Below, piece after piece: positions 1 through 9,571 of a stretch of DNA of 64,000 bases; positions within the stretch are counted from its first letter, which is position 1; every line of letters begins with the position of its first letter. The translations under genes and the position numbers were made by a program. This DNA comes from Achromobacter sp. Root83 (lineage in GTDB: Bacteria > Pseudomonadota > Gammaproteobacteria > Burkholderiales > Burkholderiaceae_B): the NCBI RefSeq assembly GCF_001428845.1, contig NZ_LMIU01000012.1, positions 190,857-254,856 on the forward strand. Direction: 5' to 3'. The notes below the pieces were generated by a model. That model saw only the letters and a list, made by a program, of their open reading frames with translations, did not search any database and had not been told where the DNA came from.

Positions 1-620
1 CGGATATAGATGGCGATGGGAACAATTACCAGGCCAAAGGCGAACGGCAGGCGCCACGCCCAGTCGGCGATCTGCTGTTGCGTGAAGAACTCGGTGATCA
101 GCGTGCCGCAGGCCGCGCCGATCAGCAGCGCCAGCATCTGGCCGGCCATCTGCCACGAGCCATAGAACCCGCGTTTGCCGTTGGGCGCCATCTCGATCAG
201 CAGCGCCGTGGATGTGCCGAATTCACCGCCCGCGGAAAAGCCCTGCAGCAGGCGCGCGATCAGGATGAAGATCGGGGCCAGGATGCCGGCGGCGTGATAG
301 GTCGGGGCGACCGTGATCAACGCGATGGACACCGCCATCAGCGACGTCACCATCACCATGGCGGCCTTGCGGCCCTTCTTGTCGCCGTACAGGCCCAGGA
401 TGATGCCGCCGACCGGACGCATGAAGAATCCGACGCCGAAGATGGCGGTGGTCATGAGAATGGCGTTCAGTTCGCTGCCGGGAATGCTGGGGTCCGTGGG
501 GAAGAACAGCTTCGCGATGATCGGCGTCATGAACGCGAACACCAGGAAGTCATACCATTCGAGGGCGTTGCCTATCACTGCGGCCACGATGTTGCGTGTG
601 GGGACTGCTTTGTGCTGCAC
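1..620 (-). CDS. MHS-family MFS transporter, 3' end outside the window
   Basis: Reading the minus strand from a GTG at 620 gives an open frame to the window edge (about 206 codons). An AAGGAG ribosome site lies 5 bases before the GTG. The protein starts VQHKAVPTRNIVAAVIGNAL and continues with EWYDF, a hallmark of the metabolite:H+ symporter (shikimate/proline-betaine/citrate) branch of the major facilitator superfamily. The loop GLYGDKKGRK is the MFS signature between helices 2 and 3, and RLLQGFSAGGEFGTS matches the conserved helix 4 segment of this family. It should be an inner-membrane proton symporter for a small organic acid or betaine; the substrate cannot be told. It is divergent from argE. 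Confidence 0.85.
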   Translation of the reverse strand, partial: MQHKAVPTRNIVAAVIGNALEWYDFLVFAFMTPIIAKLFFPTDPSIPGSELNAILMTTAIFGVGFFMRPVGGIILGLYGDKKGRKAAMVMVTSLMAVSIALITVAPTYHAAGILAPIFILIARLLQGFSAGGEFGTSTALLIEMAPNGKRGFYGSWQMAGQMLALLIGAACGTLITEFFTQQQIADWAWRLPFAFGLVIVPIAIYI

Positions 621-753
621 GGTTTCTCCTTGGGGGTGTTTTCCAATCCGGGCGACATTCTAGGCGCTAGCCGTGCCCGCGGTCGGCCAGGCTGTCCGGG
701 ACGCGGGCGCTTCCTGGCTTTACACTTCTGTTTTTCCCCACGAGAGTAGTGAC
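621..753. promoter_or_regulatory. Divergent intergenic region between MHS transporter and argE
   Basis: This 133-base gap separates two divergent genes and must hold both of their promoters. I do not see a convincing sigma-70 pair on either strand. Confidence 0.35.
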
Positions 754-1905
754 ATGAACGCGCGCACCTGGCTGGAAACGCTGGTTGGCTTCGACACCAC
801 CAGCCGCAATTCCAATCTTGCCCTGATCGAAACGGTCCGCGATTGGCTCAAGGGCCAGGGCGTCGACGCATGGCTTGCGCACAACCCCGAGCGCACCAAG
901 GCCAATCTGTTCGCCACCCTGCCTGCCCAGGACGGCAACCAGCAGGGCGGGATCGTCCTGTCGGGCCACACCGACGTGGTGCCCGTGGATGGCCAGGACT
1001 GGAGCACGGATCCGTTCAAGCTCGTCGAAAAGGACGGGTTGCTCTATGGGCGCGGCAGTTGCGACATGAAGGGATTCATTGCCGGATCGCTCGCGCTGGT
1101 GCCGGAATTCCTGGCCATGCCGCGCAAGAAGCCGATTCATCTGGCTTTCTCCTACGACGAGGAAGTCGGCTGCGCGGGCGCGCCCTACATGCTGGCCGAC
1201 CTGCTCGAGCGGGGCATACGTCCCGAGGGCTGCGTCGTAGGCGAGCCCACGGGCATGCAGGTGGTGGTGGCGCACAAGGGCATCAATCTCTTCCGTTGCA
1301 AGGTGCACGGCAAGGCGGCGCACTCGTCGCTGACGCCCCGCGGCTGCAACGCCATCGAATACGCCGCACGCCTGATCTGCCGCATTCGCGACCTGGCCGA
1401 CAGCTTCAAGGCCAACGGCCCGTACGACCAGTTCTATGACGTGCCGTTCTCCACGATGACCACCAACCAGATCCGGGGCGGCATCGCGGTCAACACCATT
1501 CCCGAGCTGTGCGAATTCACCTATGAATTCCGTAACCTGCCGGGCATGCAGCCCGACCAGATCCAGGCAGAAGTCGAGAAATACGTGCGGGAAGAGCTGT
1601 TGCCGCGCATGAAGACCGAGTTTGACGGCGCCTCCATCGAGATCGAGACCGGCGCCGCCGCGCCCGCCCTGGAAGCGTCGGAAGAGGCCGCCATCACCCA
1701 GTTGGTGCGCGCGCTGACCGAAGACCGCGCCACCCGCAAGGTGGCGTACGGCACGGAAGCGGGCCTGTTCCAGGGCATCGGCATTCCCACCGTGGTCTGC
1801 GGCCCGGGCCATATCGAACAGGCGCACAAGCCCGACGAATACGTTGCCCTGGATCAGTTGGCCGCTTGCGAGACCTTCCTGCGCCGGATGGGACAGTCGC
1901 TCTGA
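754..1905 (+). CDS. argE: Acetylornithine deacetylase ArgE
   Basis: The protein is 383 residues, the same length as E. coli ArgE, an M20-family zinc metallohydrolase that hydrolyses N-acetylornithine to ornithine and acetate in arginine biosynthesis. Metal-site motifs are visible: H72 in SGHTDVVP, D104 in GSCDMKG, the E136/E137 pair in SYDEEVG, E164 in VVGEPT and a C-terminal histidine in [12 protein letters not shown]. The frame is open further upstream, but the ATG at 754 fits both the family length and the conserved N-terminus. It is transcribed away from the MHS transporter and is followed 119 bases later by trpB. It could act on other N-acyl amino acids, since M20 specificity is hard to read from sequence. 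Confidence 0.88.
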   Translation: MNARTWLETLVGFDTTSRNSNLALIETVRDWLKGQGVDAWLAHNPERTKANLFATLPAQDGNQQGGIVLSGHTDVVPVDGQDWSTDPFKLVEKDGLLYGRGSCDMKGFIAGSLALVPEFLAMPRKKPIHLAFSYDEEVGCAGAPYMLADLLERGIRPEGCVVGEPTGMQVVVAHKGINLFRCKVHGKAAHSSLTPRGCNAIEYAARLICRIRDLADSFKANGPYDQFYDVPFSTMTTNQIRGGIAVNTIPELCEFTYEFRNLPGMQPDQIQAEVEKYVREELLPRMKTEFDGASIEIETGAAAPALEASEEAAITQLVRALTEDRATRKVAYGTEAGLFQGIGIPTVVCGPGHIEQAHKPDEYVALDQLAACETFLRRMGQSL

Positions 1906-1954
1906 GGAGCATGGGGCGGCCGGGGCTTCGCGCCCCGCCACCGCCCGCGTCAGG

Positions 1955-1960
1955 TAAAAT
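1955..1960 (+). promoter_or_regulatory. Possible -10 element upstream of trpB
   Basis: TAAAAT lies 65 bases before the trpB start, just after a GC-rich hairpin at 1921-1937 that follows argE. No good -35 is visible, so this is a weak call. Confidence 0.3.
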
Positions 1961-2024
1961 GACGGGTTGCAAACCGGATTCGCGGACGGCACTGGCCGCT
2001 GCGAGCTCCCGGGGGAGATGCTTG

Positions 2025-3224
2025 GTGAAACCTTACGATTTTCCGGATGCCAAGGGCCATTTTGGGCCTTATGGCGGTGTTTTCGTGGCGGAAACGCTGA
2101 TGCACGCGCTCGACGAGCTGCGCGCGGCGTACGACCATTACCGTGTCGACCCCGCCTTCCAGGAAGAGTTCAACTACGAACTCAAGCACTTCGTCGGCCG
2201 GCCCAGCCCGGTCTACCATGCCCGCCGCTGGTCCGAACTGGTGGGCGGCGCCCAGATCTGGTTCAAGCGCGAAGACCTGAACCACACCGGCGCCCACAAG
2301 GTGAACAATTGCATCGGCCAGGCTTTGCTGGCCAAGCGCATGGGCAAGCCCCGTGTCATCGCCGAAACCGGCGCGGGCCAGCACGGCGTGGCCAGCGCCA
2401 CCGTCGCGGCGCGCTACGGCATGGAATGCGTGGTGTACATGGGCAGCGAAGACATCCGCCGCCAGGCGTCGAACGTCTATCGCATGAAGCTGCTGGGCGC
2501 CACCGTGGTGCCGGTCACCTCCGGTTCGCGCACGCTGAAGGACGCGCTGAACGAAGCCATGCGCGACTGGGTCACCAATATCGAAAACACGTTCTACATC
2601 ATCGGCACGGTCGCGGGCCCCGATCCCTATCCCCGCATGGTGCGCGATTTCCAGACCGTGATCGGCAATGAATGCCTGACGCAGATGCCCGAGGCCATCG
2701 GCCGCCAGCCCGATTACGTGGTGGCGGCGGTGGGCGGCGGCTCGAACGCCATGGGCATCTTCCATCCCTACATTCCTTACGAGGACGTGCGCCTGATCGG
2801 CGTCGAGGCCGCGGGCGAGGGCATGGACAGCGGCAAGCACGCCGCGTCGCTGGCCGCGGGCCAGGTGGGTGTGCTGCATGGCAATCGCACCTATGTCATG
2901 CAGGATGCCGATGGCCAGGTCCAGGAGACCCATTCCGTCTCGGCGGGGCTGGACTATCCTGGCGTGGGCCCCGAGCATGCCTGGCTCAAGGATTCGGGCC
3001 GCGCCGAATACGCCGGCATCACCGACGACGAAGCCCTCAAGGCCTTCCACGATTGCTGCCGCATCGAAGGCATCATGCCGGCCCTGGAATCGTCCCACGC
3101 CATCGCCCAGGCCGTGAAGATGGCGGCCACGCTCCCGCGCGACGCCGTCATCCTGGTCAACTTGTCCGGCCGCGGAGACAAGGACATGCATACCGTCGCC
3201 GAGCGCGCCGGTATCGAGCTCTAA
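2025..3224 (+). CDS. trpB: Tryptophan synthase beta chain TrpB
   Basis: A 399-residue PLP enzyme that joins indole and L-serine to make tryptophan. The GTG at 2025, with a GGGGGAG ribosome site 7 bases upstream, gives the conserved start [18 protein letters not shown]; the frame is open further upstream but that part has no family similarity. The PLP-binding lysine is K92 in HTGAHKVNN, and the glycine-rich phosphate loop [10 protein letters not shown] is intact. trpA follows after 4 bases, so the alpha2beta2 complex subunits are translated together. The gene sits in the common betaproteobacterial trpB-trpA-accD order, with no trpF directly upstream. Confidence 0.97.
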   Translation: MKPYDFPDAKGHFGPYGGVFVAETLMHALDELRAAYDHYRVDPAFQEEFNYELKHFVGRPSPVYHARRWSELVGGAQIWFKREDLNHTGAHKVNNCIGQALLAKRMGKPRVIAETGAGQHGVASATVAARYGMECVVYMGSEDIRRQASNVYRMKLLGATVVPVTSGSRTLKDALNEAMRDWVTNIENTFYIIGTVAGPDPYPRMVRDFQTVIGNECLTQMPEAIGRQPDYVVAAVGGGSNAMGIFHPYIPYEDVRLIGVEAAGEGMDSGKHAASLAAGQVGVLHGNRTYVMQDADGQVQETHSVSAGLDYPGVGPEHAWLKDSGRAEYAGITDDEALKAFHDCCRIEGIMPALESSHAIAQAVKMAATLPRDAVILVNLSGRGDKDMHTVAERAGIEL

Positions 3225-3228
3225 CACC

Positions 3229-4092
3229 ATGACAACTCGCACTGATCGTATTGCCGCCGCATTCGCGCGCACCGCCGAATCCGGCCGTGCCGCGGCGCTC
3301 ATTCCCTACATCGCCGCGGGCGACCCTACGCCCGACGCCACCGTTCCCCTGATGCACGCGCTGGTCGAAGCCGGCGCCGATGTCATCGAACTGGGCGTCC
3401 CGTTTTCCGATCCCATGGCCGACGGCCCGGTGATCCAGCGCGCCGCGGACCGCGCCATCGCGCAGGGCGTGGGTCTGGCCCGCGTGCTGGACCTGGTGTC
3501 CCAATTCCGTCAGCGCGATACCTCCACGCCGGTCGTCCTGATGGGCTATGCCAACCCGATCGAACGCATGGGCCAGGCAGAATTCGCCCGCAGGGCCGAG
3601 CAGGCCGGCGTCGATGGCGTGCTCGTGGTGGACTATCCGCCCGAAGAAGTCATCGAGTTCGCGGCAACGCTGGGCGAACACGGCGTAGCCCCTATTTTCC
3701 TGCTGGCTCCCACGTCCACCGAAGAACGCATCAAAGCCGTTGCCGAAGTGGCGCGCGGCTATGTCTACTATGTGTCGCTCAAGGGTGTAACGGGTGCAGG
3801 CTCGCTCAACACGGATGACGTCGCCGCGCGCGTGGCCCTGATTCGCCGCCATGTGCGCGATATTCCGGTGGGCGTGGGGTTCGGCATCCGCGATGCCGAA
3901 AGCGCCCAGCGCGTCGCACGCGTGGCCGATGCGGTCGTCATCGGCAGCAAATTGATTGAAACCATGGAGCAGGCGGTCGCGAATGCGCCCGCCGCTCAGA
4001 AAACCGACGCCGCAGTTGCCGCTGGCAGCGGCTGGCTGCGCACCATCCGGGTAGCGCTGGATCAAGTAAAACGAGAAAACGCGTCGGCCTGA
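3229..4092 (+). CDS. trpA: Tryptophan synthase alpha chain TrpA
   Basis: A 287-residue TIM-barrel enzyme that cleaves indole-3-glycerol phosphate and passes indole to TrpB. The catalytic acids are present as E54 in [11 protein letters not shown] and D65 in MADGPVIQ, equivalent to E49 and D60 of the Salmonella enzyme. The phosphate-binding GFGIRD and IGSKL motifs are near the C-terminus. It starts 4 bases after trpB and ends 36 bases before accD, so all three are probably co-transcribed. The length is slightly above the usual 268 because of an extended C-terminal tail. Confidence 0.97.
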   Translation: MTTRTDRIAAAFARTAESGRAAALIPYIAAGDPTPDATVPLMHALVEAGADVIELGVPFSDPMADGPVIQRAADRAIAQGVGLARVLDLVSQFRQRDTSTPVVLMGYANPIERMGQAEFARRAEQAGVDGVLVVDYPPEEVIEFAATLGEHGVAPIFLLAPTSTEERIKAVAEVARGYVYYVSLKGVTGAGSLNTDDVAARVALIRRHVRDIPVGVGFGIRDAESAQRVARVADAVVIGSKLIETMEQAVANAPAAQKTDAAVAAGSGWLRTIRVALDQVKRENASA

Positions 4093-4128
4093 GCGGCCGG
4101 GCGCGACCTCAAACGGGATGAAAAATAA

Positions 4129-5004
4129 ATGAGCTGGATCGATAAACTCCTGCCTCCTCGCATCAATAAAACCAGCGACAGCGGCGCCCGCCGCGTTCCC
4201 GAAGGCCTTTGGGTGAAATGCCCGTCGTGCGAATCGGTGCTGTACAGCGAAGACTTGGCGGCCAACCTGCACGTTTGCCCCAAGTGCGATCACCACATGC
4301 GGATCGGGGCTCGCGCCCGCATCGATTCGCTGCTCGACCTGGAAGGCCGCGTTGAAATCGGCCAGACCACGCGTTCGGTCGATACGCTGAAGTTCAAGGA
4401 CACCCGCAAGTATCCCGAACGCCTGCAAGAGGCCGTCAAGGCCACCGGCGAGACCGATGCGCTGGTGGTCATGAGCGGTTCCATCCGCGGCGTGCCGGCA
4501 ACGCTGGCCTGCTTTGAGTTCGAATTCATGGGCGGGTCCATGGGCTCGGTCGTCGGTGAGCGCTTCGCGCGCGGCGCGCAAGCGGCACTGGACAACAAGA
4601 CGCCATTCATCTGCGTGGCCGCTTCGGGCGGTGCGCGCATGCAGGAAAGCCTGCTGTCCCTCATGCAGATGGCCAAGACGAACGCCATGCTGACGCGCCT
4701 GTCGGCGGCCGGCCTGCCGTTCATCAGCGTGCTGACCGATCCCACAATGGGCGGCGTCTCGGCCAGTTTTGCGTTCATGGGCGATGTGGTGATTGCCGAA
4801 CCCAAGGCGCTGATCGGCTTCGCCGGTCCGCGAGTGATCGAGCAGACAGTGCGCGAAAAGCTCCCGGAAGGCTTCCAACGCGCCGAATTCCTGCTGCAGA
4901 AGGGCGCGATCGACATGGTCGTCGACCGCCGCCAGTTGCGCGAGGAAATCGCGCGTCTGCTGGCGCTGCTGAACAATCAGCCCGCGGACGTGGTCACGGC
5001 CTGA
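4129..5004 (+). CDS. accD: Acetyl-CoA carboxylase carboxyltransferase beta subunit AccD
   Basis: A 291-residue protein. The N-terminal zinc ribbon is seen as C31-P-S-C34 and C50-P-K-C53, followed by a crotonase-type carboxyltransferase domain with the glycine-rich [10 protein letters not shown] and MGGVSASFA segments. With AccA it transfers the carboxyl group from biotin to acetyl-CoA, making malonyl-CoA for the fab genes at 16-22 kb. It is the last gene of the trpBA-accD unit; a GC-rich hairpin follows at 5065. In many relatives folC follows accD, but here pagL does. Confidence 0.97.
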   Translation: MSWIDKLLPPRINKTSDSGARRVPEGLWVKCPSCESVLYSEDLAANLHVCPKCDHHMRIGARARIDSLLDLEGRVEIGQTTRSVDTLKFKDTRKYPERLQEAVKATGETDALVVMSGSIRGVPATLACFEFEFMGGSMGSVVGERFARGAQAALDNKTPFICVAASGGARMQESLLSLMQMAKTNAMLTRLSAAGLPFISVLTDPTMGGVSASFAFMGDVVIAEPKALIGFAGPRVIEQTVREKLPEGFQRAEFLLQKGAIDMVVDRRQLREEIARLLALLNNQPADVVTA

Positions 5005-5064
5005 TCATCACCCGCTTGGACGCGGCCGCGCATGCTGCCGGGTCTGCGTTGGCCTATGCGCTCT

Positions 5065-5088
5065 GCGGCGGGGATGTCCCGCCGCTTT
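5065..5088 (+). terminator. Likely terminator after accD
   Basis: GCGGCGGG at 5065-5072 pairs perfectly with CCCGCCGC at 5078-5085 around a 5-base loop and is followed by TTT. The T run is short, so termination may be partial. The rest of the accD-pagL gap (5089-5274) should hold the pagL promoter, but I cannot place it. Confidence 0.55.
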
Positions 5089-5274
5089 GCTTGCTGAATT
5101 GCAGGTACGCGGCTTGCTATGGCGCGGGGCTGAGCGCTTTTATGTGCTCGAAGGTGCGATTTTCGGAACAGTGTTTTCCATGCCGTTTTGTTGTCATATT
5201 GCGACACGGTTGGAGCCAGTTTGTCCGGATTTTGCTATGTTGCCGGTTAGCCCAGAAATACACGGAGTTATCCA

Positions 5275-5823
5275 ATGCAGTCGACGAAGAAGAAGATGTT
5301 CACGCGCCTTGCCGGACTGGCCTTGGCGGGAGCCGCCACGCTGGCAAGCGCCCAATCGTCTGAAGGGACGCAGGGCGGGGTAAGCCTCCATTACGGCATT
5401 GGCGATCATTACCAGCGCCTCACGCTGAACTATGAGACGCCCTCTGTCTGGACCCACAACTTCGGCGGCAACTGGGGGCGCCTGGACCTGACTCCCGAAT
5501 TCGGCGCTTCGTATTGGCAGGCGGATGGCTCGCGCTCACCCGGCCATGTCTGGCAGTTCAACGCCATCCCGATGTTCCGCTGGTGGACCGGTGAACGCTT
5601 CTACATTGAAGCCGGTATCGGCGCCACGGTGTTCTCCAGCACGCGCTTCGCCGACGAGACCATCAGCACCGCGTTCCAATTTGGCGACCATATCGGCCTG
5701 GGCTTCCTGGTCACGCCGAACAACCGCATCGGCGTGCGCTATTCGCACTTTTCCAATGCCGGCATCAAGCGTCCGAACCCGGGTCTGGATGTCGTGCAAC
5801 TCACCTATACCTACCAGTTCTGA
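5275..5823 (+). CDS. pagL: Lipid A 3-O-deacylase PagL
   Basis: A 182-residue outer-membrane beta-barrel enzyme that removes the 3-O acyl chain of lipid A and tunes endotoxicity. A signal peptide ends near residue 26 (ASA-Q). Alternating strands follow, and the chain ends in YTYQF, an aromatic C-terminus expected for barrel assembly. The catalytic region is RYSHFSNAGIKRPNPGLD: His158 and Ser160 match His126 and Ser128 of P. aeruginosa PagL. The residue 14 after the histidine, glutamate in PagL, is Asp172 here. Flanking hairpins suggest it is monocistronic. Confidence 0.88.
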   Translation: MQSTKKKMFTRLAGLALAGAATLASAQSSEGTQGGVSLHYGIGDHYQRLTLNYETPSVWTHNFGGNWGRLDLTPEFGASYWQADGSRSPGHVWQFNAIPMFRWWTGERFYIEAGIGATVFSSTRFADETISTAFQFGDHIGLGFLVTPNNRIGVRYSHFSNAGIKRPNPGLDVVQLTYTYQF

Positions 5824-5845
5824 TTCCACAGCGGACAGACAAGCA

Positions 5846-5873
5846 AAAGCCCTCGGAAACGAGGGTTTTTTTT
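5846..5873 (+). terminator. Intrinsic terminator of pagL
   Basis: CCCTCG (5850-5855), a GAAA loop, CGAGGG (5860-5865) and then eight T residues: a textbook rho-independent terminator 22 bases after the pagL stop. Confidence 0.9.
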
Positions 5874-5920
5874 GGTCCGCGTATTTGGGGGAGTCCGCCA
5901 GGATCCCGTTTAGAACGGGT

Positions 5921-5955
5921 AAAAAAAAGCCCCCGTCACAAGACGGGGGCTTTTT
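5921..5955 (-). terminator. Intrinsic terminator of rne (bidirectional)
   Basis: AGCCCCCGTC (5928-5937) and GACGGGGGCT (5942-5951) form a perfect 10-bp stem. On the minus strand it is followed by eight T residues, so it ends rne. On the plus strand it has five Ts and backs up the pagL terminator. Confidence 0.9.
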
Positions 5956-5967
5956 CACACGCGCGGC

Positions 5968-8900
5968 TTAGCGGTGCGTTTCGACTTGAACCAGCGGCTC
6001 GTTGGAAACGGCTGCCACGGGCTTGCGCTCGCGGCCCAGGCGCGTCGGCGTGTGTGCCGCGGCGATGCGCAGTTGCGATTGAGCGTGGCGATCGGGATCG
6101 GTTTCCACCCACTGCAGGCCGGCGGCGTTGACCACTTCGTGCAGGGCTTGGGCCTTCGCCGACGGTGCGGTTGCCGGCACCACGATAGGCTGCTGCGCGA
6201 CGGCCGGAGCCACGGGCGCGGCAGGTGCCGGGGCGGGAGCGGCCGGAGCGGCTGCCACTTCGGTCACGGGCGCGCCGGGGGCTTCGACCACCGGTTCCAC
6301 GGACGGAGCTTCCACCGGAGCCTGCGTTTGCGCGGCAGGGATAGCGACCTGGATCGCGGGTTCCACGGCGACCGGCTGCGTTACCTCGGGGGCAGCCGTT
6401 TGCACGGGCTGGGCCACGGGTTCAGCGGCGGCTTGCACGGGTTCGGCCTTGGGGGCTTCAGCCTGTTGCGGTTCCGCCTGTTGGGCTTCAACGCGCTGGG
6501 CTTCGACCGGCAGGGCGGCAGCATCGGCGGTCTGCGCCGGCGCGGCCTGCTCTGTTTGGGCTTGGACCGGTGCGGCTTGCGCCCTGGGGGCTTCTGCCTG
6601 GTCCGCGGCTTGGGCCGGGGCTACGCCTTCGGCTTGGTCGCCGGCGTCATCGTAGGAGCCATCTTCCAGTTGCTCGTCGCTGCCGGCCAGGCCTGCTTCT
6701 TCCTGGCTGCGGCGGCCGCGGCGGCTGCGGCGGCGGCGGCGCTTGCGTTCGGGATCGGCTGCGCCTTCGGCGCCGTCGGCGGCCGGGAAGCCATCGGCGG
6801 CCTGCTCGGCGGCATCGGCGGCGTCATCGGCTTCCTGGGTGGAAGCGACGGGCGCCTTGGCGTCGGGCAGGGCGGTGGCAACGGTCTGAGCCAGTGCCGC
6901 GACCATGCTTTCCTGTTCGCTCATCGGTGCGTCGGACTGGCCTTCTTCGCGACGGTTGCGGCCGCGGCCGCGTCGGCGGTTGCGGCCGGCGCCGGCATCT
7001 TCGCCGTTGAGTTCCGTTGCGTGCTCGGGCCGGGTGGACGCCAGGGCCGCTTGCGTGGCCTGGGTGTCGCGCTCGCCGCGGGCGTCGCTGCGGTTGTGGC
7101 GTTCGCCGCGCTCGCCTTCGGAGCGGCGGTTGCCGCGTGCGTGATGACGGCCGCCTTCGCCGCCTTCAGCGCCTTCGCCACGAGATTCGCCACGCGATTC
7201 GCCGCGGCGGTTGCGGTTGCGGTCCGAACCGTGGCGCTCGCCACGGCGTTCCTGGCCGTCATGGCCGCTACGGCCCTTGCCACGGCTGGAATTGGCGCGC
7301 TTGGCGCCTTCTTCCTGGGCGGCGGGGGCGGGCTTGGCGGTTTCGGCGTTGCCGGTCAGCCAGCCGACCAGGCGCTTGAACAGGCCGCCAAGGCCGCTGC
7401 CAGCAGCGGTTGCGGCAGGCGCTGCCGCAGCCGGGGCCGCGGGCGTCGAGACGGGAGCGGGCTGCGAGGGCGTGATGCCCTTGACCAGCGCTTCGGGACG
7501 CGCCTTGATTTCGCTTTCGCGAGGCTGCCAGGGCGCGTCGGTGGCCGGCGCTTCAACCAGTTCGAAACTGGTCTTCAGCTCTTCCAGGCGCGGGTCGTCG
7601 TGGCGCAGGCGCTCGATATGGTGATGCGGGGTCTCCAGATGCTTGTTGGGGATCAGCATCAGGTTGACCTTCAGGCGGGCTTCCATCTTGGTGATGTCGG
7701 CGCGCTTTTCGTTCAGCAGGTAAGTGGCCACGTCGACGGGCACCTGGGCGTGGACCGCCGCGGTGTTTTCCTTCATGGCCTCTTCCTGCAGCAGGCGCAG
7801 GACGTGCAGCGCGCTGGACTCGGCATCGCGGATCACGCCGGTGCCGTTGCAGCGCGGGCAGGTGATGTGCGAGCCTTCGTTCAGGGCCGGACGCAGGCGC
7901 TGGCGCGACAGTTCCATCAGGCCGAAGCGCGAGATCTTGCCCATCTGGACGCGGGCGCGGTCGAAATGGAGAGCGTCACGCAGGCGCTGTTCAACGGCGC
8001 GCTGGTTCTTGCTGTCTTCCATGTCGATGAAGTCGATGACGATCAGGCCACCCAAGTCGCGCAAGCGCAACTGGCGGGCCACTTCGTCGGCCGCTTCCGA
8101 GTTGGTGCGCAGCGCGGTTTCTTCGATGTCGGCGCCGCGGGTGGAGCGGGCGGAGTTGACGTCGACGGAGACCAGCGCTTCGGTGTGGTCGATCACGATG
8201 GCGCCGCCCGAGGGCAGCTGCACGGTGCGCGAATACGCCGTTTCGATCTGGTGTTCGATCTGGAAGCGCGAGAACAGCGGGATATCGTCGCGGTAGCGTT
8301 TGACGCGCTGGACGTTGTCCGGCATGACCACGCTCATGAAGGCGGTGGCCTGGTCGGCGATTTCATCGGTGTCGATCAGGATCTCGCCGATTTCCGGCGA
8401 GAAATAATCGCGGATGGCCCGGATGACCAGGCTGGATTCCAGGTAGATCAGGATGGGCGCGGAGTTGTCGCGGGCGGCGCCGTCGATGGCCGTCCAGAGC
8501 TGCAACAGGTAGGACAAGTCCCACTGGAGCTCTTCGACGTTGCGGCCGATGCCCGCGGTGCGGGCGATGATGCTCATACCCTGGGGCAGCTCGAGCTGCT
8601 CCATGGTGTCGCGAAGTTCCTGGCGGTCCTCGCCCTCGACGCGGCGCGAAACACCGCCGCCACGGGGGTTGTTGGGCATCAGGACCAGGTAGCGGCCAGC
8701 CAGCGAGATGAACGTGGTCAGGGCTGCGCCCTTGTTGCCGCGTTCTTCTTTTTCGACCTGGACGATCAGTTCCTGGCCTTCGCGCAGGGCGTCCTGGATG
8801 CGCGCGCTGCGGACATCCACGCCTTCCTTGAAGAAGCTGCGGGCAACTTCCTTGAAGGGCAGAAAGCCGTGGCGGTCTTCGCCGTAGTTGACGAAGCAGG

Positions 8901-9063
8901 CTTCAAGGCCGGGTTCGATCCGGGTGATGACACCTTTGTAGATATTGCCTTTGCGTTGTTCGCGGCCGGCAGTCTCGATGTCGAGGTCGATGAGTTTTTG
9001 CCCATCGACGATAGCGACGCGTAATTCTTCCTGATGCGTCGCATTGAACAGCATGCGCTTCAT
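5968..9063 (-). CDS. rne: Ribonuclease E
   Basis: A 1031-residue endoribonuclease central to mRNA decay and rRNA/tRNA maturation. The S1 RNA-binding domain lies near residues 35-120. The catalytic magnesium aspartates are D301 in VDVNSARST and D344 in IVIDFIDMED, matching D303 and D346 of E. coli. The zinc-link CPRC (C402, C405) dimerises the enzyme. From about residue 500 the chain becomes a disordered scaffold: first arginine-rich (RGESRGE blocks, likely RNA binding), then a long Ala/Pro/Gln/Glu-rich tail, expected to hold degradosome contacts. An ATG at 9063 with GGAG 10 bases upstream is the start. Transcription begins within the 508-base gap shared with rluC. Confidence 0.96.
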   Translation of the reverse strand: MKRMLFNATHQEELRVAIVDGQKLIDLDIETAGREQRKGNIYKGVITRIEPGLEACFVNYGEDRHGFLPFKEVARSFFKEGVDVRSARIQDALREGQELIVQVEKEERGNKGAALTTFISLAGRYLVLMPNNPRGGGVSRRVEGEDRQELRDTMEQLELPQGMSIIARTAGIGRNVEELQWDLSYLLQLWTAIDGAARDNSAPILIYLESSLVIRAIRDYFSPEIGEILIDTDEIADQATAFMSVVMPDNVQRVKRYRDDIPLFSRFQIEHQIETAYSRTVQLPSGGAIVIDHTEALVSVDVNSARSTRGADIEETALRTNSEAADEVARQLRLRDLGGLIVIDFIDMEDSKNQRAVEQRLRDALHFDRARVQMGKISRFGLMELSRQRLRPALNEGSHITCPRCNGTGVIRDAESSALHVLRLLQEEAMKENTAAVHAQVPVDVATYLLNEKRADITKMEARLKVNLMLIPNKHLETPHHHIERLRHDDPRLEELKTSFELVEAPATDAPWQPRESEIKARPEALVKGITPSQPAPVSTPAAPAAAAPAATAAGSGLGGLFKRLVGWLTGNAETAKPAPAAQEEGAKRANSSRGKGRSGHDGQERRGERHGSDRNRNRRGESRGESRGEGAEGGEGGRHHARGNRRSEGERGERHNRSDARGERDTQATQAALASTRPEHATELNGEDAGAGRNRRRGRGRNRREEGQSDAPMSEQESMVAALAQTVATALPDAKAPVASTQEADDAADAAEQAADGFPAADGAEGAADPERKRRRRRSRRGRRSQEEAGLAGSDEQLEDGSYDDAGDQAEGVAPAQAADQAEAPRAQAAPVQAQTEQAAPAQTADAAALPVEAQRVEAQQAEPQQAEAPKAEPVQAAAEPVAQPVQTAAPEVTQPVAVEPAIQVAIPAAQTQAPVEAPSVEPVVEAPGAPVTEVAAAPAAPAPAPAAPVAPAVAQQPIVVPATAPSAKAQALHEVVNAAGLQWVETDPDRHAQSQLRIAAAHTPTRLGRERKPVAAVSNEPLVQVETHR

Positions 9064-9086
9064 GAGAGGGTTTCTCCGTTGTCATG

Positions 9087-9119
9087 ACGCGCCGATATCG
9101 GCGCGTGACCTCGGGTCAC
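9087..9119 (-). promoter_or_regulatory. Tandem hairpins in the rne leader
   Basis: ACGCGCCGAT/ATCGGCGCGT at 9087-9106 is a perfect 20-base palindrome, directly joined to GTGACC-TCG-GGTCAC at 9105-9119. Both lie 24-56 bases upstream of the rne start codon, so in the mRNA they would be hairpins close to the ribosome site. E. coli rne has leader hairpins that bind RNase E and mediate autoregulation; a similar role here is inference. Confidence 0.55.
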
Positions 9120-9571
9120 TCGGGCTGCGGCTGAAGCGGGCAAGAAATGCGGACCGTACCTGGGCGGCGCCCAGGCGTATCCGCCGCGGGTCAGGCGGGC
9201 ACGTCGTGCCGTGGGGCACGGGGTTCTGTCAGCAGGAGGGTCAGCTTCACTGAATGTGGTTTGACGGAAAAGATTGCTGTGAACGGCAGCTGCGGTCGGA
9301 TTGGTTGCCTACACGCAGCTGGTGCTTTAAATATGCGACGATTCTTGCAGTGCTTCAGAGCCGCTTGCGGCATGCAACGGACCTGCTGGGACAGCGGGCA
9401 AAGTGAATGCCACACCACTATCCGGCAGGGCGCGGTTGCGCCGGCGACCAAGAGACCCAGGGGTTGAATGAGCAGGCAGTACAATGGCGGCCCGCGCGCT
9501 CGACGGAGTTGCGTGTAAGTTGCATCTCTACGCCAGGCGGCTATTCAGCCCCTTAAGGCTGTCCCGATTAT
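9120..9571. other. Non-coding gap between divergent rne and rluC
   Basis: About 450 bases without a credible gene. It should hold the rest of the rne leader and promoter and the rluC promoter. A TACAAT at 9480-9485, 86 bases before rluC, is a possible -10 on the plus strand, without a clear -35. The short open frames here show no family resemblance and no ribosome site. Confidence 0.5.

Noticed and set aside
78..749. A plus-strand frame at the left edge.
   Set aside because: The minus strand encodes a clear MHS-type transporter over the same bases.
667..1992. A 441-codon minus-strand frame opposite argE.
   Set aside because: argE has intact metal-site motifs on the plus strand; the opposite frame has none.
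5974..9024. A 1016-codon open frame on the plus strand opposite rne.
   Set aside because: It mirrors rne codon for codon, is Gly/Ala/Arg-rich with no domain, and reflects GC-rich codon bias. rne on the minus strand has full catalytic motifs.
9147..9467. Short open frames in the rne-rluC gap.
   Set aside because: No ribosome site, no family and low-complexity or random composition; the region is better read as leader and promoter DNA.
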